Origin: Pararge aegeria
Taxonomy: Eukaryota; Arthropoda; Insecta; Lepidoptera; Nymphalidae
DNA: 64,000 nt
Reading direction: 5' to 3'
NCBI RefSeq assembly: GCF_905163445.1
Contig: NC_053208.1
Location: forward strand, 25,447,986-25,511,985
Below the pieces are notes generated by a model, which had not been told where the DNA came from, ran no database searches, and saw only the letters and a program-made list of their open reading frames with translations. A program made the translations under genes and the position numbers. Within the stretch, counting starts at the first letter, position 1. Each line of letters opens with the position of its first letter. Positions 11,821 to 22,009 of this stretch are shown in pieces.

Positions 11821-12290
11821 CTATTTGATTTTTTCTGTTTGGAAGCTAAAAGGATTGAGATAATTTCTCAAGATCGGTCGAGGCGTTTGAAGATTATATT
11901 TGTATATATTTTTAATTCCACAATTTGACAATTGACTTCGGTGTATCATCATCATCAAATAAAAACGATTGACGTCCACTGCTGGACATAGGTCTTTTGT
12001 AGGGCGTTCCAAACTCCACAATTCTAGGCCTGGGTTCTGGGCGAATCGCTTGATGTCGTCTGTCCACCTGGTTGTCGGTCGACCAACGCTGCGTTTACTG
12101 GTGCGGGGTTTCCACTCCAACACCTAGGAACCCCAACGTCCATCGGTTCTCCGAGCTATGTGCCCCGTTCAGCTTCGCGACTCGTTGAGCTATGTTGGTA
12201 ACTCTAGTTCTTCTACGGATCTCCTTAATTTCCTTACACAGCTCTTTCCATCGCTCGCTGAGGAACTTTGAGCTTTCTTAAGAGGCCCAT
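11821..12290 (-). mobile_element. 3' part of an RTE-type LINE, reverse orientation
   Basis: Minus-strand translation gives LEWKPRTSKRSVGRPTTRW and DDIKRF, the C-terminal motif of lepidopteran RTE-like endonuclease/reverse transcriptases. The 3' tail is the complement of ATTGACGTCCACTGCTGGAC with CATCATCATC at the left. The continuation to 12290 matches the upstream REAEE/AMER region but is frame-broken. A dead fragment. Confidence 0.75.
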
Positions 12291-12544
12291 AGTTAACGGA
12301 AACGTCTCAGATCCTACTGGGTATATAAGTTATTTCTATATCCACAACAACTCAAAATAAGTATAGTGTGTTTCGGCTCATTAGAATGGACTCAAAGAGT
12401 AGGTGTTAAAAATACTCTTAAATTCTAGCTCATGGCGGTCCTCCAAATTTTTTTTTTTAATTTTATATTTAAGTATGCACAATTTAACAGGAATAATTAC
12501 TTTTGCTTTTTCTCCGAAGGTAATAATATCGTCATATATAGGTG

Positions 12545-12625
12545 CGGGATAGAAGCAGGCGTTAATATGCGGAAATCCATAATATATTATGAAAATTAAG
12601 CTTAATTTGCTATACTATATATATA
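12545..12625 (+). mobile_element. MITE-A, 5' end fragment
   Basis: GATAGAAGCAGGCGTTAATA, then a CATAATATATTATG palindrome and AAGCTTAATTTGCTATACT. The right half is missing. Confidence 0.7.
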
Positions 12626-12679
12626 GGTGCAAAAGATCATATAGAAGCGATGATAGCGCATTTAATAGGAGCTTGACTT

Positions 12680-12842
12680 CACTTTCCGGAAGGCATCGTG
12701 AGGCAACCTGCATGCCTGAGAGTACTACACAATGTCATCCAAGGCGTGTCAAGTCCACCAATCCACACTAGGCCAGCGTGGTGGACTACAGCCTTAACCC
12801 TTTCTTAATGGGTTGATGTGATGATGATGATGATGATGATAA
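12680..12842 (+). repeat. SINE-B, 3' two thirds
   Basis: Lacks the tRNA-like head. It has GGCATCGTGAGGCAACCTGC, CACCAATCCACACTAGGCC and a long (GATGAT) tail from 12819. Confidence 0.75.
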
Positions 12843-13049
12843 GAGAGCTAAGTTGGTAAATGTTAAACATTGTATTTGACTGTTTAGGGGCCTATGGGTC
12901 AATCGCAATGGTAACGCTTATGACAAGTTATATCGGTAGACAGTATTTTTATACCTGCGCGTGCGACTTCTTTCTATATATAACGCCATTAGAAAACTTA
13001 AGAGTAAAAAGGTGCTACCTTTTCATTTGCGCCTGCGCACGTGCTTAAA

Positions 13050-13690
13050 TATTTAGAGTTCAAGATGGGAAGTGAGATATTATTGTTGATACCTTGGTTA
13101 GGTAGCTTTCTAGCTGAAGGTGGTTGAGTTGTTTATTAAAAGTGGTTCCTGTAGTGTGCAAAACTGGCTTGAAAATTGCAAAGCTGAAGACAAGACAAGA
13201 GTGACGTCCAGGTTTAGATAAGGAGTGACCGTGTAGCAACAACATGAAGAAAAGATTTTGCAATTCAAAGATGGAAACATTGAAACACATGTGACATTGC
13301 GGCTGACAGAAGATTTGATGAAGATGAGAATGCAATAAAGAGGGCACGAAACATCTAAAGATTTATGTCAGTATTAAATACGAGTAAGCGGCATACTACA
13401 GCCATACAAAAGGGAAAATTGCAGCAATAACAGCGGAAGGGCGGTGGACATACAGTTGCAGATATGGTGGCAGGTCGTGGAGTAGAATGAATGACAAAAA
13501 TGCAAAAAGAGATAAGAGGCGGAGAAAACATGCAGTTAGGGAGAAAGAAAGAAATATAAGAAGAAGATGCACTTGCAAAAGAAGGCAGAAGTAATGAGCA
13601 TATATCAGTGGATAAGGAGGAGTAATAAATGAACAGCAATGCTTAGGAGAGGAAAAGGAAACATGCAGTAGTAAAACAAAGAAGAAAGAA
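13050..13690. other. Purine-rich tract without a recognised gene
   Basis: Strong A/G bias on the + strand (e.g. around 13495-13570 and 13650-13700). Minus-strand open frames of 60-95 codons (13060-13639) follow from this bias and show no motif. On the + strand a Lys/Arg-rich frame around 13430-13620 (ending near the TAATAAATG at 13622) has no match I know. The composition differs from both flanks, so it may be an old insertion. Confidence 0.3.
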
Positions 13691-13699
13691 GACTGATTT

Positions 13700-15320
13700 T
13701 AAGAAGGAGATATTTATCCATTAGTAAAATTAAGTATTTAAATGTCTTTCAAATTAGTTAGTCATAATCATTATATATATATTATATATATAAATAAAAA
13801 TTGTTTTGTTGAAGCGTTATTGAAGGAAATAGTTAAAGCCTCAATTTGTATAAGTAAATGAATATTATGAAGGATAAACAAATGATTAAATTAATGGCAA
13901 TTATTAACTGCGTGCAAGTAAAGTATAACCACTACGTGGTCTAATAGATACAGATATGTCGTTTTAACCAACAAGGGTTAATTTCATACACTAAAATAAA
14001 GTTCTAAATCTGTGTTTACCGTGGCTTATAATCAATAACTTCTATTATTAAAACACCGTAATTATTTTGAATATGTACATCAATACTAATATTATAAAGA
14101 TAAAAGTTTTTTGAAGTAAAACTTCTTTAGACGCGACTAGGGAGTAACTCAGATATATTCTGACAGAAGTAACACTACGAAGTAATACATACGTCACACG
14201 TCTGCGTAGTTTCTGCGATATAAAAATAAGTATAGTGATTTCAAATTCAAGTTTTAAAAAAATATTTTAAATTGCAAAGTTTTTTGAAAAGTCAGAAAAA
14301 TTTTCTGACGATTGTGACATTCAATAATATTCAATGACAAGGTCTTATTGACATGTGCTGATCTAACCTTCTTTTCTACTCTCAATCATTCTATTTTTTA
14401 ACAAACGAAAATATTTATAAAATGATATAATGAATTTTGAATAGAATATAAAATTAAATAGTGAATATTAAATGAAATGGCGTTGTCGCAGGAACATTTT
14501 ACTCTTTCATCGTTAAATAAAAACAAAAGTTATAGATTTTTTATTTATTTGTTTGTTTGTAATTGATAAAGCCTGAATCTTATTCGGAAATAACATAAGG
14601 TATATTTTACTTATAGCAATATTACGATTTAAGCCTTATACAATACATTTGAACAGCAAGCAACAAAAAACGTGCTTTTGTAAATACTATAATATGCTAC
14701 AAAAAGTCGATCCTAAAAAATAGTCCGTAATATCATATACCTACCTAAGGCACTATAACGTATTTTATATATATTGTATTTCTCAATCCAATTAAGGATA
14801 ATTTTTCACTTAAAAATATTGGTTTACTAAATATTATTCGTTAACTTATTACATTTTGGTTTATTTACTATTTCACATAGAATTCCAAAAAATAGGCTGG
14901 TGCCAGAGGTTGACTTTTTTTTTCAATGGCTTCCGTGTGACAAACTAGAGACGACGCGAAGGCAATGGCGACTGATCGGCTAGTAAAACGAAAAATCCGC
15001 AGTAAAACGCAACTGTAAACTACATTTTTTGTTTATTTCTGTAGGCAACTTGTTTGGTTGATTTATCTAAGTTGCCACAAAGTATAGCCAATATAAAAAG
15101 AAATAGGATAAAAATGTTAATAGCTATAAGTGGTCGACCACCTGGTGCCTGGTTAATTATAAGGGTCAACGTATGAAGGTATAAAAGGAAGAGTATAGAA
15201 ATAACTAATCGCACAAGCGCGGTATTCCGGGAGTTTTCCTCTAAGTTAAAAAAAACATGTGTGGCTTATGATATGCAACAGATGTATCCTGCGGTTTCAC
15301 CTATTAAAATGTATTTTTTG
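13700..15320. other. AT-rich intergenic DNA, no gene seen
   Basis: Long A/T tracts including TATATATATTATATATATAA at 13771. No RNA gene and no supported reading frame. Confidence 0.5.
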
Positions 15321-15334
15321 CATACTTATAATAA

Positions 15335-15467
15335 TGTACTTAAAAATAGCCGGCAACGCATCGGTGGCTCTTCTGGTGCTGCAGATGTTTATGGGCGGCG
15401 GTGATCACTTACCAGGTGACCCACTTGCTCGTTTGCCCGCTATTAATATAAAAAAAAAAAAAAAAAA
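15335..15467 (+). repeat. Family H retroposon 3' end with poly(A)
   Basis: AGCCGGCAACGCATCGGTGG, GCTGCAGATGTTTATGGGC, GGTGATCACTTACCAGGTGA and CACTTGCTCGTTTGCCCGC are followed by an 18-base A run at 15450-15467. I know this as a very common lepidopteran retroposon tail. Confidence 0.7.
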
Positions 15468-15499
15468 TATTTACTTTCCTCTATAAATAAAGCTTCATA

Positions 15500-17200
15500 A
15501 CGCAAGGTGATCAACTGTGACCATACCATTCCGAACTACGATTGACCTGCAATTGAAAGTGTGTTTTAAAACCTTGGACTGAAGAGTCTTACATCAGTTA
15601 GCAGGTGTTCTTATTTCACATCCCCGAATTTCACAATCGCTGTCAGAAGTAAGATTTGGAGGATTTGCCATTGAATACAATACGAGAGAAGACATAAACA
15701 GCGAGAGAGTCAGGATCAGGGAAGAGTGTGCTGCGGATCAAGCAGACCTGATGATAGAGATCCATCAACGGGCTCCTTCCACCAGACCACGCCCACCAGG
15801 CCACGCCCTCTGACTAGGCCACGCCTTCCGTAAAAGTTTTGTATTTGATGCAGATGCTTTAACTCAGGTTAGCGGTGATAGACGGCAGTTTCTTATCTAA
15901 GTAGCAAGGAGAATAAAATGCTTACTGATTTTAAAGTTTTTGAAGAATTTATTAGAACATAAAAATTGGCCCCAACTCCAAAATGTCGTTCACCATGTCT
16001 TGAGGACCAGCATCGAGTGGAGTAAGTAGGTGGTGCAATCCATGGCCAGTCGACAGATATGAAAATTAAAGGACTTTTACAAAAAGCAATTCTATCCGCC
16101 GTAGCAAATGTGATTAACTTGGATACCGTAATACTTTGTTCGACAATATTAGAAATATTGAAAGCTCCTGATAGGTTTCCTCGCCATGCTTCATTAAAGG
16201 AAATAATGTCATTTCTTGGAAGTCGAAACTTTTCGACACAAGTTTCGGTAGACTGACTGAGTTACGCACACTTTGGCTTTTCTTTTATTTCCAAAATTAT
16301 ACATGACTAGAATACGAGATTGGCCCCTGAAACCTAAAGTTTAGAATGTCAAGTGCTTTGTCACATGCACAAGATTGGCTACCAGAAAGATATTGCAGTT
16401 GCAGTTGAATTGCCAAAAAAAGGAGTCAAATAACAAAGCTAAGGAAAAATAACGAACTTATGGAGCAGCGCAGAGAATTTAAAGGGAAAGAGCTGTAGCA
16501 GCCAAAATCAAAGAGCATAAACTAGCTAGCATGGAGAACCGAGAAAGTCCCAACAACGGTTATCTTACACGCATACAATGAAAATGGCGATACTCTTTAA
16601 TAGATTACATGTCCGAAAGCTAGGCTAGATATATATTCTACGCCCGCGTCATGCATATCAAAATCAATGTTACCCAATGAACGCAATCTCAACAAGGTAG
16701 TGACATGATGGCGAGTCCTGACCTAATATTATAAAGATCTTGCAGTACGATACTGAAGGCGCACAATACTGGGAAACAGTATTGCCAATAGATGGCACTC
16801 ATTTGATCCCATAAAATTGTGGTTAACTCTTAAGCAATTAAAAAAGTAGATATAGGTAGCAATATCTCAAACTGTCTGTTTTCTTAAGTCTGAATAATGA
16901 TTTTTTAATAAAATCAATAATTAATATAACTTCACCTCACCCCGGCTTTCGTGCTTAGAATGTAGGCTCGTTTTTAGTTTGATGGTTTCTACTTTCAAGT
17001 AGTTTCTCTTAAATCTGAAATCTCTTTAAAAATTTTGTAAGCATCAACGCCTTTAAATAGGGTATCAAATTTTGTACACGGTAATAAGTGAATATTTTAA
17101 ACCGTACGCGCTGCGGTCAATAAAACAAATTATTCAAATAGGTTTCTACGTGTTATTCTAAATAGCTAATATAAAATCGCAGAATATCTTGATAGGATAG
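15500..17200. other. Unexplained stretch with decayed frames
   Basis: On the + strand, phrases in several frames look protein-like (an RFGGFAIEYNTREDI-type string near 15650, an open frame at 16059-16256, and a TCTRLATRKILQLQLNC-type string near 16370), but stops intervene and I recognise no family. It could be an old element. The missing first exon of gene A may also lie here or further left, but I cannot identify it. Confidence 0.3.
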
Positions 17201-17406
17201 GAACTAGCCGCGGCCGTAGCCTCCTAGTAGGTCAGTGTAAGTTTATAAATTATCACTTCCAAAATTGGCCCGTGCCTGGTGTTAAACTCTCGATCTCTTA
17301 CTAAGTATACTTAAATACAGATAACCCTAGGAATAAATACTTACATCTGTCTTATACAAGTGAAGTCTAATACAAATGAAATCTAATTTTAAATTTCTCT
17401 TTTTAG

Positions 17407-18165
17407 ATAATAAAAATTCAAATCAACCCACGCAAGAATTAGAATGTTATGTGGATGCTCCAGGCAACGCTGGCATCACACAGGATATGGTTGAGAAAGG
17501 TACTAACGAAATGCCTTGCGCCTCAAGTGAGGAGGTGCAAATTTGCAGTCATAATGGATGTTGGGATGCCAAGTGGGTAAGGTGACTCGATACCCAACAA
17601 CTGGGCGACGCGGGCCCATGGCCGGTCGACCACCCCATGCCATGTCCTCGCTGGGGCGGCCCGCGTCCATCTCTGCACCTAACTCTACAGCAATACAAAG
17701 AGTTAGTTACAAAAGCAGAGGTTCTCATCAGCCAACTCCTGGTCTCTCATCATTATGACTCAATCAACAACTTCCTCACTTTATACCGTAACTACAAGGC
17801 CACACCGGATCACACTTTGAAGGAATTCTTCCCGAAATACAACCCACCTATACAACCCTATAAGCATACTTGCGTTGGTTTAGCCATAGAAGTCATGAAG
17901 TGTCTTAAATCGCTTGAAACGGATTTTCCTGGAATAGAGCAATCAATTATGGTGGTATCCTGTGAAGAGAATGTTGAGAAAATGGTGGAATATACCACGT
18001 TGCATCAAAGGCCACCAGAATTTCCGATTGTGACAGAGAAAGACCATGTTATGGTAGCTTGCCATTTGCAGTTAGATGGCAGACCTGGTTTATTTTTATC
18101 TGACTTGGGGTACCACGTCGCACGCCTTGTCACCGTGATGGTAGATCGCGGTCACCCGCATACAG
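17407..18165 (+). CDS. Gene A, long exon with in-frame TGA
   Basis: 759 nt, from the acceptor TTTTTAG to the donor GTAAGA, entering with the last two bases of a codon and leaving in phase 1. The 58 codons before the TGA contain the Cys-rich string CASSEEVQICSHNGCWDAKW. The 193 codons after it hold the conserved core. Gene B's exon has 55 and 193 codons in the same places. The ATG at 17637 has C at -3, a poor initiation context, as does its counterpart in gene B. Confidence 0.85.
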
Positions 18166-21100
18166 GTAAGATATTAAAAAAAAAAATGCACTTACATTAT
18201 CTGTAGCTGGCTATAGATATATAGATTCAATTAATAACACTACACCAGCAGGTAAGCTCAGCTCTGTCAGAAAAATTAGACAGTTTAGGTACAGATGTTT
18301 AAACTAGCTTGCAAGGCTTATTATTTTGCATACTTCCATAGTGTAATGTCGTATGGGATCTTGTTATGGTGCACAGCTTCTTATAAAGAAACTATATTTG
18401 TACTACAGAAAAGAGCCGTGCAATCCATATTGAAACTTAGATCAGGTGAATTCTTAAAAATTGGAACATAGGCGTGCCAATTTAAAACAAATAGGTATTG
18501 TTTCTTTGCTTTGCAACTGCTTTGCAACGAATTGATAATAATACAATATTTATTAAACAAAAAGTCGTTACAAACAACCGACTTACTAGAAACGGACATA
18601 ATTAAGTGATATCTGCATATCGTCAGAGAAAAGTACAGAAATCCTTTGCGAGGTGGAAGGTCCTTTAAAAACTATATGCTTTCATAACATGATACCAAAG
18701 GTAATATTAGATCTACCTTTACCTAAGCTTAAATTATGTCTTAAAACACATTGAATCAATCGTGGTTACTACACGACTGATAAATTTCTTAACGACAAGT
18801 CTACTTCAAAGCAGGCCGCTCTCATCTCTCACAAGAAAGAAAAATTCTAAAGATTGTTATACCATAAAATGATGTTGCAAAAGAACAATCTTTTGAGCCT
18901 CTTGCCGGCTCTTTTCGGTCGAATCTGCCTTTCGAATCGATGGTAGAGTCACTACGAACAGACTGACTTAACATTTAAAGACGAACAGTGCTTAAAAACT
19001 AGCCCTACTTTAAATAAATGAATTTTGAAAATACAAAGTTAATTCTAAGCTATCCAAGCTTCGACGGTGATTTCCTAGGTGTATGCGTGGAATAACCTTA
19101 TTTTCATTAAACCTTAAGTGTTTCGACCCGCATGAGAAGCCAGACCGATTGGCATCAAAAGAGTTTCTGTTTGAATTGCCCAATTTTTGACTGGCTTTAG
19201 AAACAAATTAATTATCAAAATTAGTAAACGTGGGTCAATATTTCTTCGAGGCAGGTTTTGTGTATCTACAAAGTTTGTGTGTCCTGCCTCGATAATACAC
19301 TTAAAATCTCGTATTAATTTATGTAATATGGTTATTCCAGGATGGTTCACCCAAGCAAGTAAACCGCGATACATCAAGGAGTTCAACTACCAGTTTTACC
19401 AGGAAAACCAAAACTACGTCGAATGGCACGAGCGGGAGACAAAAGCTGATAAGGTCATTTTACAAAGGTCCCTTGTTTACGTGGAGAGAGCCTATCTTAG
19501 TGCAATTGAATTTACTGAGAAGAGGAATTTGGTTTGGGATATGAAGTAAGTAAAACCCAGGAATATCTTTTTTGGAAGGCAAGTTTAGCGTTGATGATAC
19601 TAATCTATTATTATATTGAAAAACTGTTGTTAGTACGAAGGTAACAGATACGCAGAGCTATTTTCGAATCTATAATATAAGTATGGATAGTAGATTATTG
19701 TGAGGGAATTTTAACAATGTATTTCAAAAAAATTTATTTTGTACGTAGGGTATATTATTTCAAATTTAATTTTTATTATTAACAGTTTATTAAGCATCTT
19801 TGTAGCTTCTTAAACTTCGATGTAAGGCTCTATACGTCCATTTCTTTACGGTTCTTTTATTAATTCTATGCTTTAACAATTTTATTTATTGCACAAATAT
19901 AGTTTCTCTACTATCTCCAGGCAAAGTAAACTTTCGCTTTCCGAAATAACAACCTTAAACCTATTGACGCTGATAAGGATGTAGGAAATTTTTTTAATAG
20001 GTTAATTGTATCAATATCTTAGTTTATCTCTAGTTGTATTCCAAGAAAAATTAAAAAATAAAGGTTTGGTCATCCAAAAAAAATCCAAATACATTGAACT
20101 AACGGAACCGGCACAACCTGTTAAAGTTTTAACATAAGAATAAATATGGATAAGTCTTACTAAAATAGAGATACAGGCTGCATTTATATTTGAATATTCA
20201 GTCAGATTCTTTGCTTAAAAAAGTCCAGCTCCTTTATTAACAGCTCTGAATGGGTTTCTTTATAAATTAAGGCGTGTTTAATTCCGTCGTAGCTTTAGTA
20301 ATATCTTTCAAATAGATATTTGCATTGAAGAAACTGTACAAACTATACAGGTACACGTCAAATGTGCCCGCTATGAGGTTATTTCAATATTTATTTTATT
20401 TTTTATTTTATTGGTCAACTTAAGAGTAAAACAATTAACGACAACTAGGTCACTCACCTCATCTCAAACCACATAGAGTTTATGTGACAAGGTATAGATT
20501 AATGAAATGTATAGTTTTTGCCTTGGCTCGGAGGTAATCAATTGAGCAGATGCCTGACTGGATATTGGATAGAAGCAGGCGTTACTTTGCGGAAATCCAT
20601 GATATATTATTAAAATTTAGCTTAATGCTTTGAGAACACTTGCTAGACCTTAATGTTTTCCTTCGGCGTCATTTATTTAATGTTATTCTTTTCCAGGAAT
20701 CTCTTAGCACGTGGTTCAAATGGTGCTTTGCTGGCTGGAATCAACTTTGTATCTAATCGGAAAGAAACTAAGGTCACGGTATCCTATATGGGTCCAGACG
20801 GTGTCAAGCTAAGAAATAAGTTAAATGTGGAAGTTTTCTTGAATCTGGCCGAGGTTTGTATGTCTTTTTGATTAGAAAACGTTTATATGATACCGCGTAC
20901 CTATCAACGCAGCATCGCACCAGAGCGATCAATCTATCGGTGGCACCGTACCTAGCCACGGCCGAAGCCTCCCACCAGATTAAATTGCCCTGACCGGGAA
21001 TCGAAACTGGGAACGCCTTCTTAAATTTACAGCGGTCACTGTTGCGCCAGGAAGGTCGTCAAGTCATCATACAGTCAATCAATATCATGTCACTATTCAG

Positions 21101-21548
21101 TAGTCCCCGCGTGATGAGCAAACAGACAGACAAAAATTTAATAATAATCTGATGTGAGAACCTCTTCCTTCTTTTTAAGTCAGCTAAAAATATTAAGTCA
21201 AGAAATTTCCCGGTAAATACATTTAATTTTATAATACAAAAAAAAATCGAAACGAATAGCACTCCTTTGCGATTTATCAATTCAGTTTAGAAAGAACAAA
21301 ATAATTCGCACCAATTAAAATTTCGAAATAGATTTCAAACAAGATATCTGAAGTGAGATCATAATTTCCAGATACCGGAGAATGTAGTACAAGATGTGAA
21401 GGAATGCAATGAGCAGCTCAATATGGAGGAGGGCATGTTAATGTCCATCCTCAACGAGCTGGCTGTCATCATGAGCAATCGCAACTTCGTTTCAGATATG
21501 CTCGATTTAAACGAGTTGATAAGAGAACTTACCATCATAAAGAAATAA
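17407..21548 (+). CDS. Gene A: conserved protein of unknown function, four exons seen
   Basis: Exons are 17407-18165, 19341-19545, 20697-20853 and 21372-21548, joined in one frame with GT...AG introns (phases 1, 2, 0). The first visible exon opens in mid-codon after TTCTCTTTTTAG, so an earlier exon is missing. An in-frame TGA at 17583-17585 splits it; the next ATG is 17637 and would give 355 residues. Landmarks numbered from that Met are PRWGGPRPSLHLTL (4-17), YKHTCVGLAIEV (75-86), VVSCEE (106-111), EKDHVMVA (134-141), GRPGLFLSDLGYHVAR (148-163), PHTGWFTQ, TEKRNLVWDMKN and RKETKVTVSYMGPD. Cys79, His137 and Asp156 are all kept in gene B and could form a catalytic triad. That is my inference; the family has no role known to me. 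No signal peptide or membrane segment is evident. The stop TAA lies inside AATAAA. Start and full length are uncertain. Confidence 0.85.
18215..19035 (+). mobile_element. LINE-J remnant in gene A intron
   Basis: Frame-broken C-terminal part of a jockey/CR1-like reverse transcriptase. Recognisable phrases are HSVMSYGILLW (near 18340) and LQKRAVQSILK (near 18400), followed by an untranslated tail with GAGCCTCTTGCCGGCTC and ending near GAATTTTGAAAAT. Same family as 58490-59335. Confidence 0.65.
19341..19545 (+). CDS. Gene A, exon with GWFTQ
   Basis: 205 nt, same length as in gene B. Acceptor TTATTCCAG, donor GTAAGT. Encodes GWFTQ, YIKEFNYQF, YVEWHERE, SLVYVERAY and TEKRNLVWDM. Aromatic-rich and well conserved between the paralogues. 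Confidence 0.9.
20565..20626 (+). mobile_element. MITE-A 5' end fragment in gene A intron
   Basis: TTGGATAGAAGCAGGCGTTA, then GCGGAAATCCATGATATATT and TTTAGCTTAATG. Only the first ~60 bp remain. Confidence 0.7.
20697..20853 (+). CDS. Gene A, exon with RKETKVTVSY
   Basis: 157 nt, same length as in gene B. Acceptor TCTTTTCCAG, donor GTTTGT. Encodes NLLARGSNGALLAGINFVSN and RKETKVTVSYMGPDGVKLRN, probably a beta-strand pair. A damaged copy lies at 23706. Confidence 0.9.
20945..21062 (-). repeat. tRNA-like SINE fragment (family N) in gene A intron
   Basis: CCTAGCCACGGCCGAAGCCT, a B-box complement in CCGGGAATCGAAACTGGGA, and GCGGTCACTGTTGCGCCAGG. It resembles 9820-9965. Confidence 0.5.
21372..21548 (+). 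CDS. Gene A, last exon
   Basis: 177 nt from the acceptor TAATTTCCAG to TAA. Encodes IPENVVQDVKECNEQLN, LMSILNELAVIMSNRNFVS and DMLDLNELIRELTIIKK, an amphipathic helical tail. The stop overlaps an AATAAA (21544-21549). A damaged copy and an amplified tail lie at 24382-25545. Confidence 0.88.
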   Translation: MPENVVQDVKECNEQLNMEEGMLMSILNELAVIMSNRNFVSDMLDLNELIRELTIIKK

Positions 21549-21938
21549 ATTTTATGAGATAATTTACTTATAAAGAACTCAGTGCTTAAATAACTTCTCC
21601 AGTTCCACTCATTTATCCGAAATAGACACTTATAACTGTGTTAAGTAATGTATAGTGTATTAATCTAAAAGTGAACGTATCAAACAATATCAGTGGTAAA
21701 AAAGTGAGTATTCGCATTTTATTTTCTTTAAGTAATAGATTTAACCGCGAGTTTGTATGCGATCGCGATCTTTAAAGGGACAACAACGGGTCCCTTCCAA
21801 CCAATCCTTAGGGGTTAATTTAAGTCATTTTAAGTGCCATCAATTTAATCAACAATCAATCATTTATATGAAAACGAAAATATTTCGTCATCAATCGCGT
21901 CACAGACTTTCTTCCTAATGAAGAAGCTTAAAGGAAAC

Positions 21939-22007
21939 AATAAAAATATATTTACACTGGCTAAAAATTGTCAATTTCTTAATTGTTAGCCAGTGTAAAT
22001 ATATTTT
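21939..22007 (+). terminator. AATAAA with an immediately following 22 bp hairpin
   Basis: AATAAA at 21939-21944 overlaps a perfect inverted repeat: 21943-21964 against 21986-22007, spacer 21 nt. It lies 391 bp past the gene A stop and could be the distal 3' end signal of gene A. Pairing is certain by eye; function is inferred. Confidence 0.4.
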
Positions 22008-22009
22008 AT

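Noticed and set aside
17376..17406. ATG just before the gene A long exon as the start codon
   Set aside because: It lies in the polypyrimidine tract of a normal acceptor and has no counterpart in gene B. The exon enters in mid-codon, so an upstream exon is expected.
17583..17585. TGA as a selenocysteine codon
   Set aside because: To my knowledge selenoproteins are lost in Lepidoptera, and the 3' flank of gene A shows no evident SECIS-type element (AUGA...AA...GA). Readthrough or alternative splicing is simpler.
17558..17758. Second overlapping frame in gene A (66 codons) with a counterpart in gene B (59730-59945)
   Set aside because: Both copies are open in this frame, but base changes between them fall at third positions of the main frame, so it is a shadow of the main coding frame.
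19114..19386. Minus-strand frame over a gene A exon
   Set aside because: Shadow of the plus-strand exon 19341-19545 and its flank.
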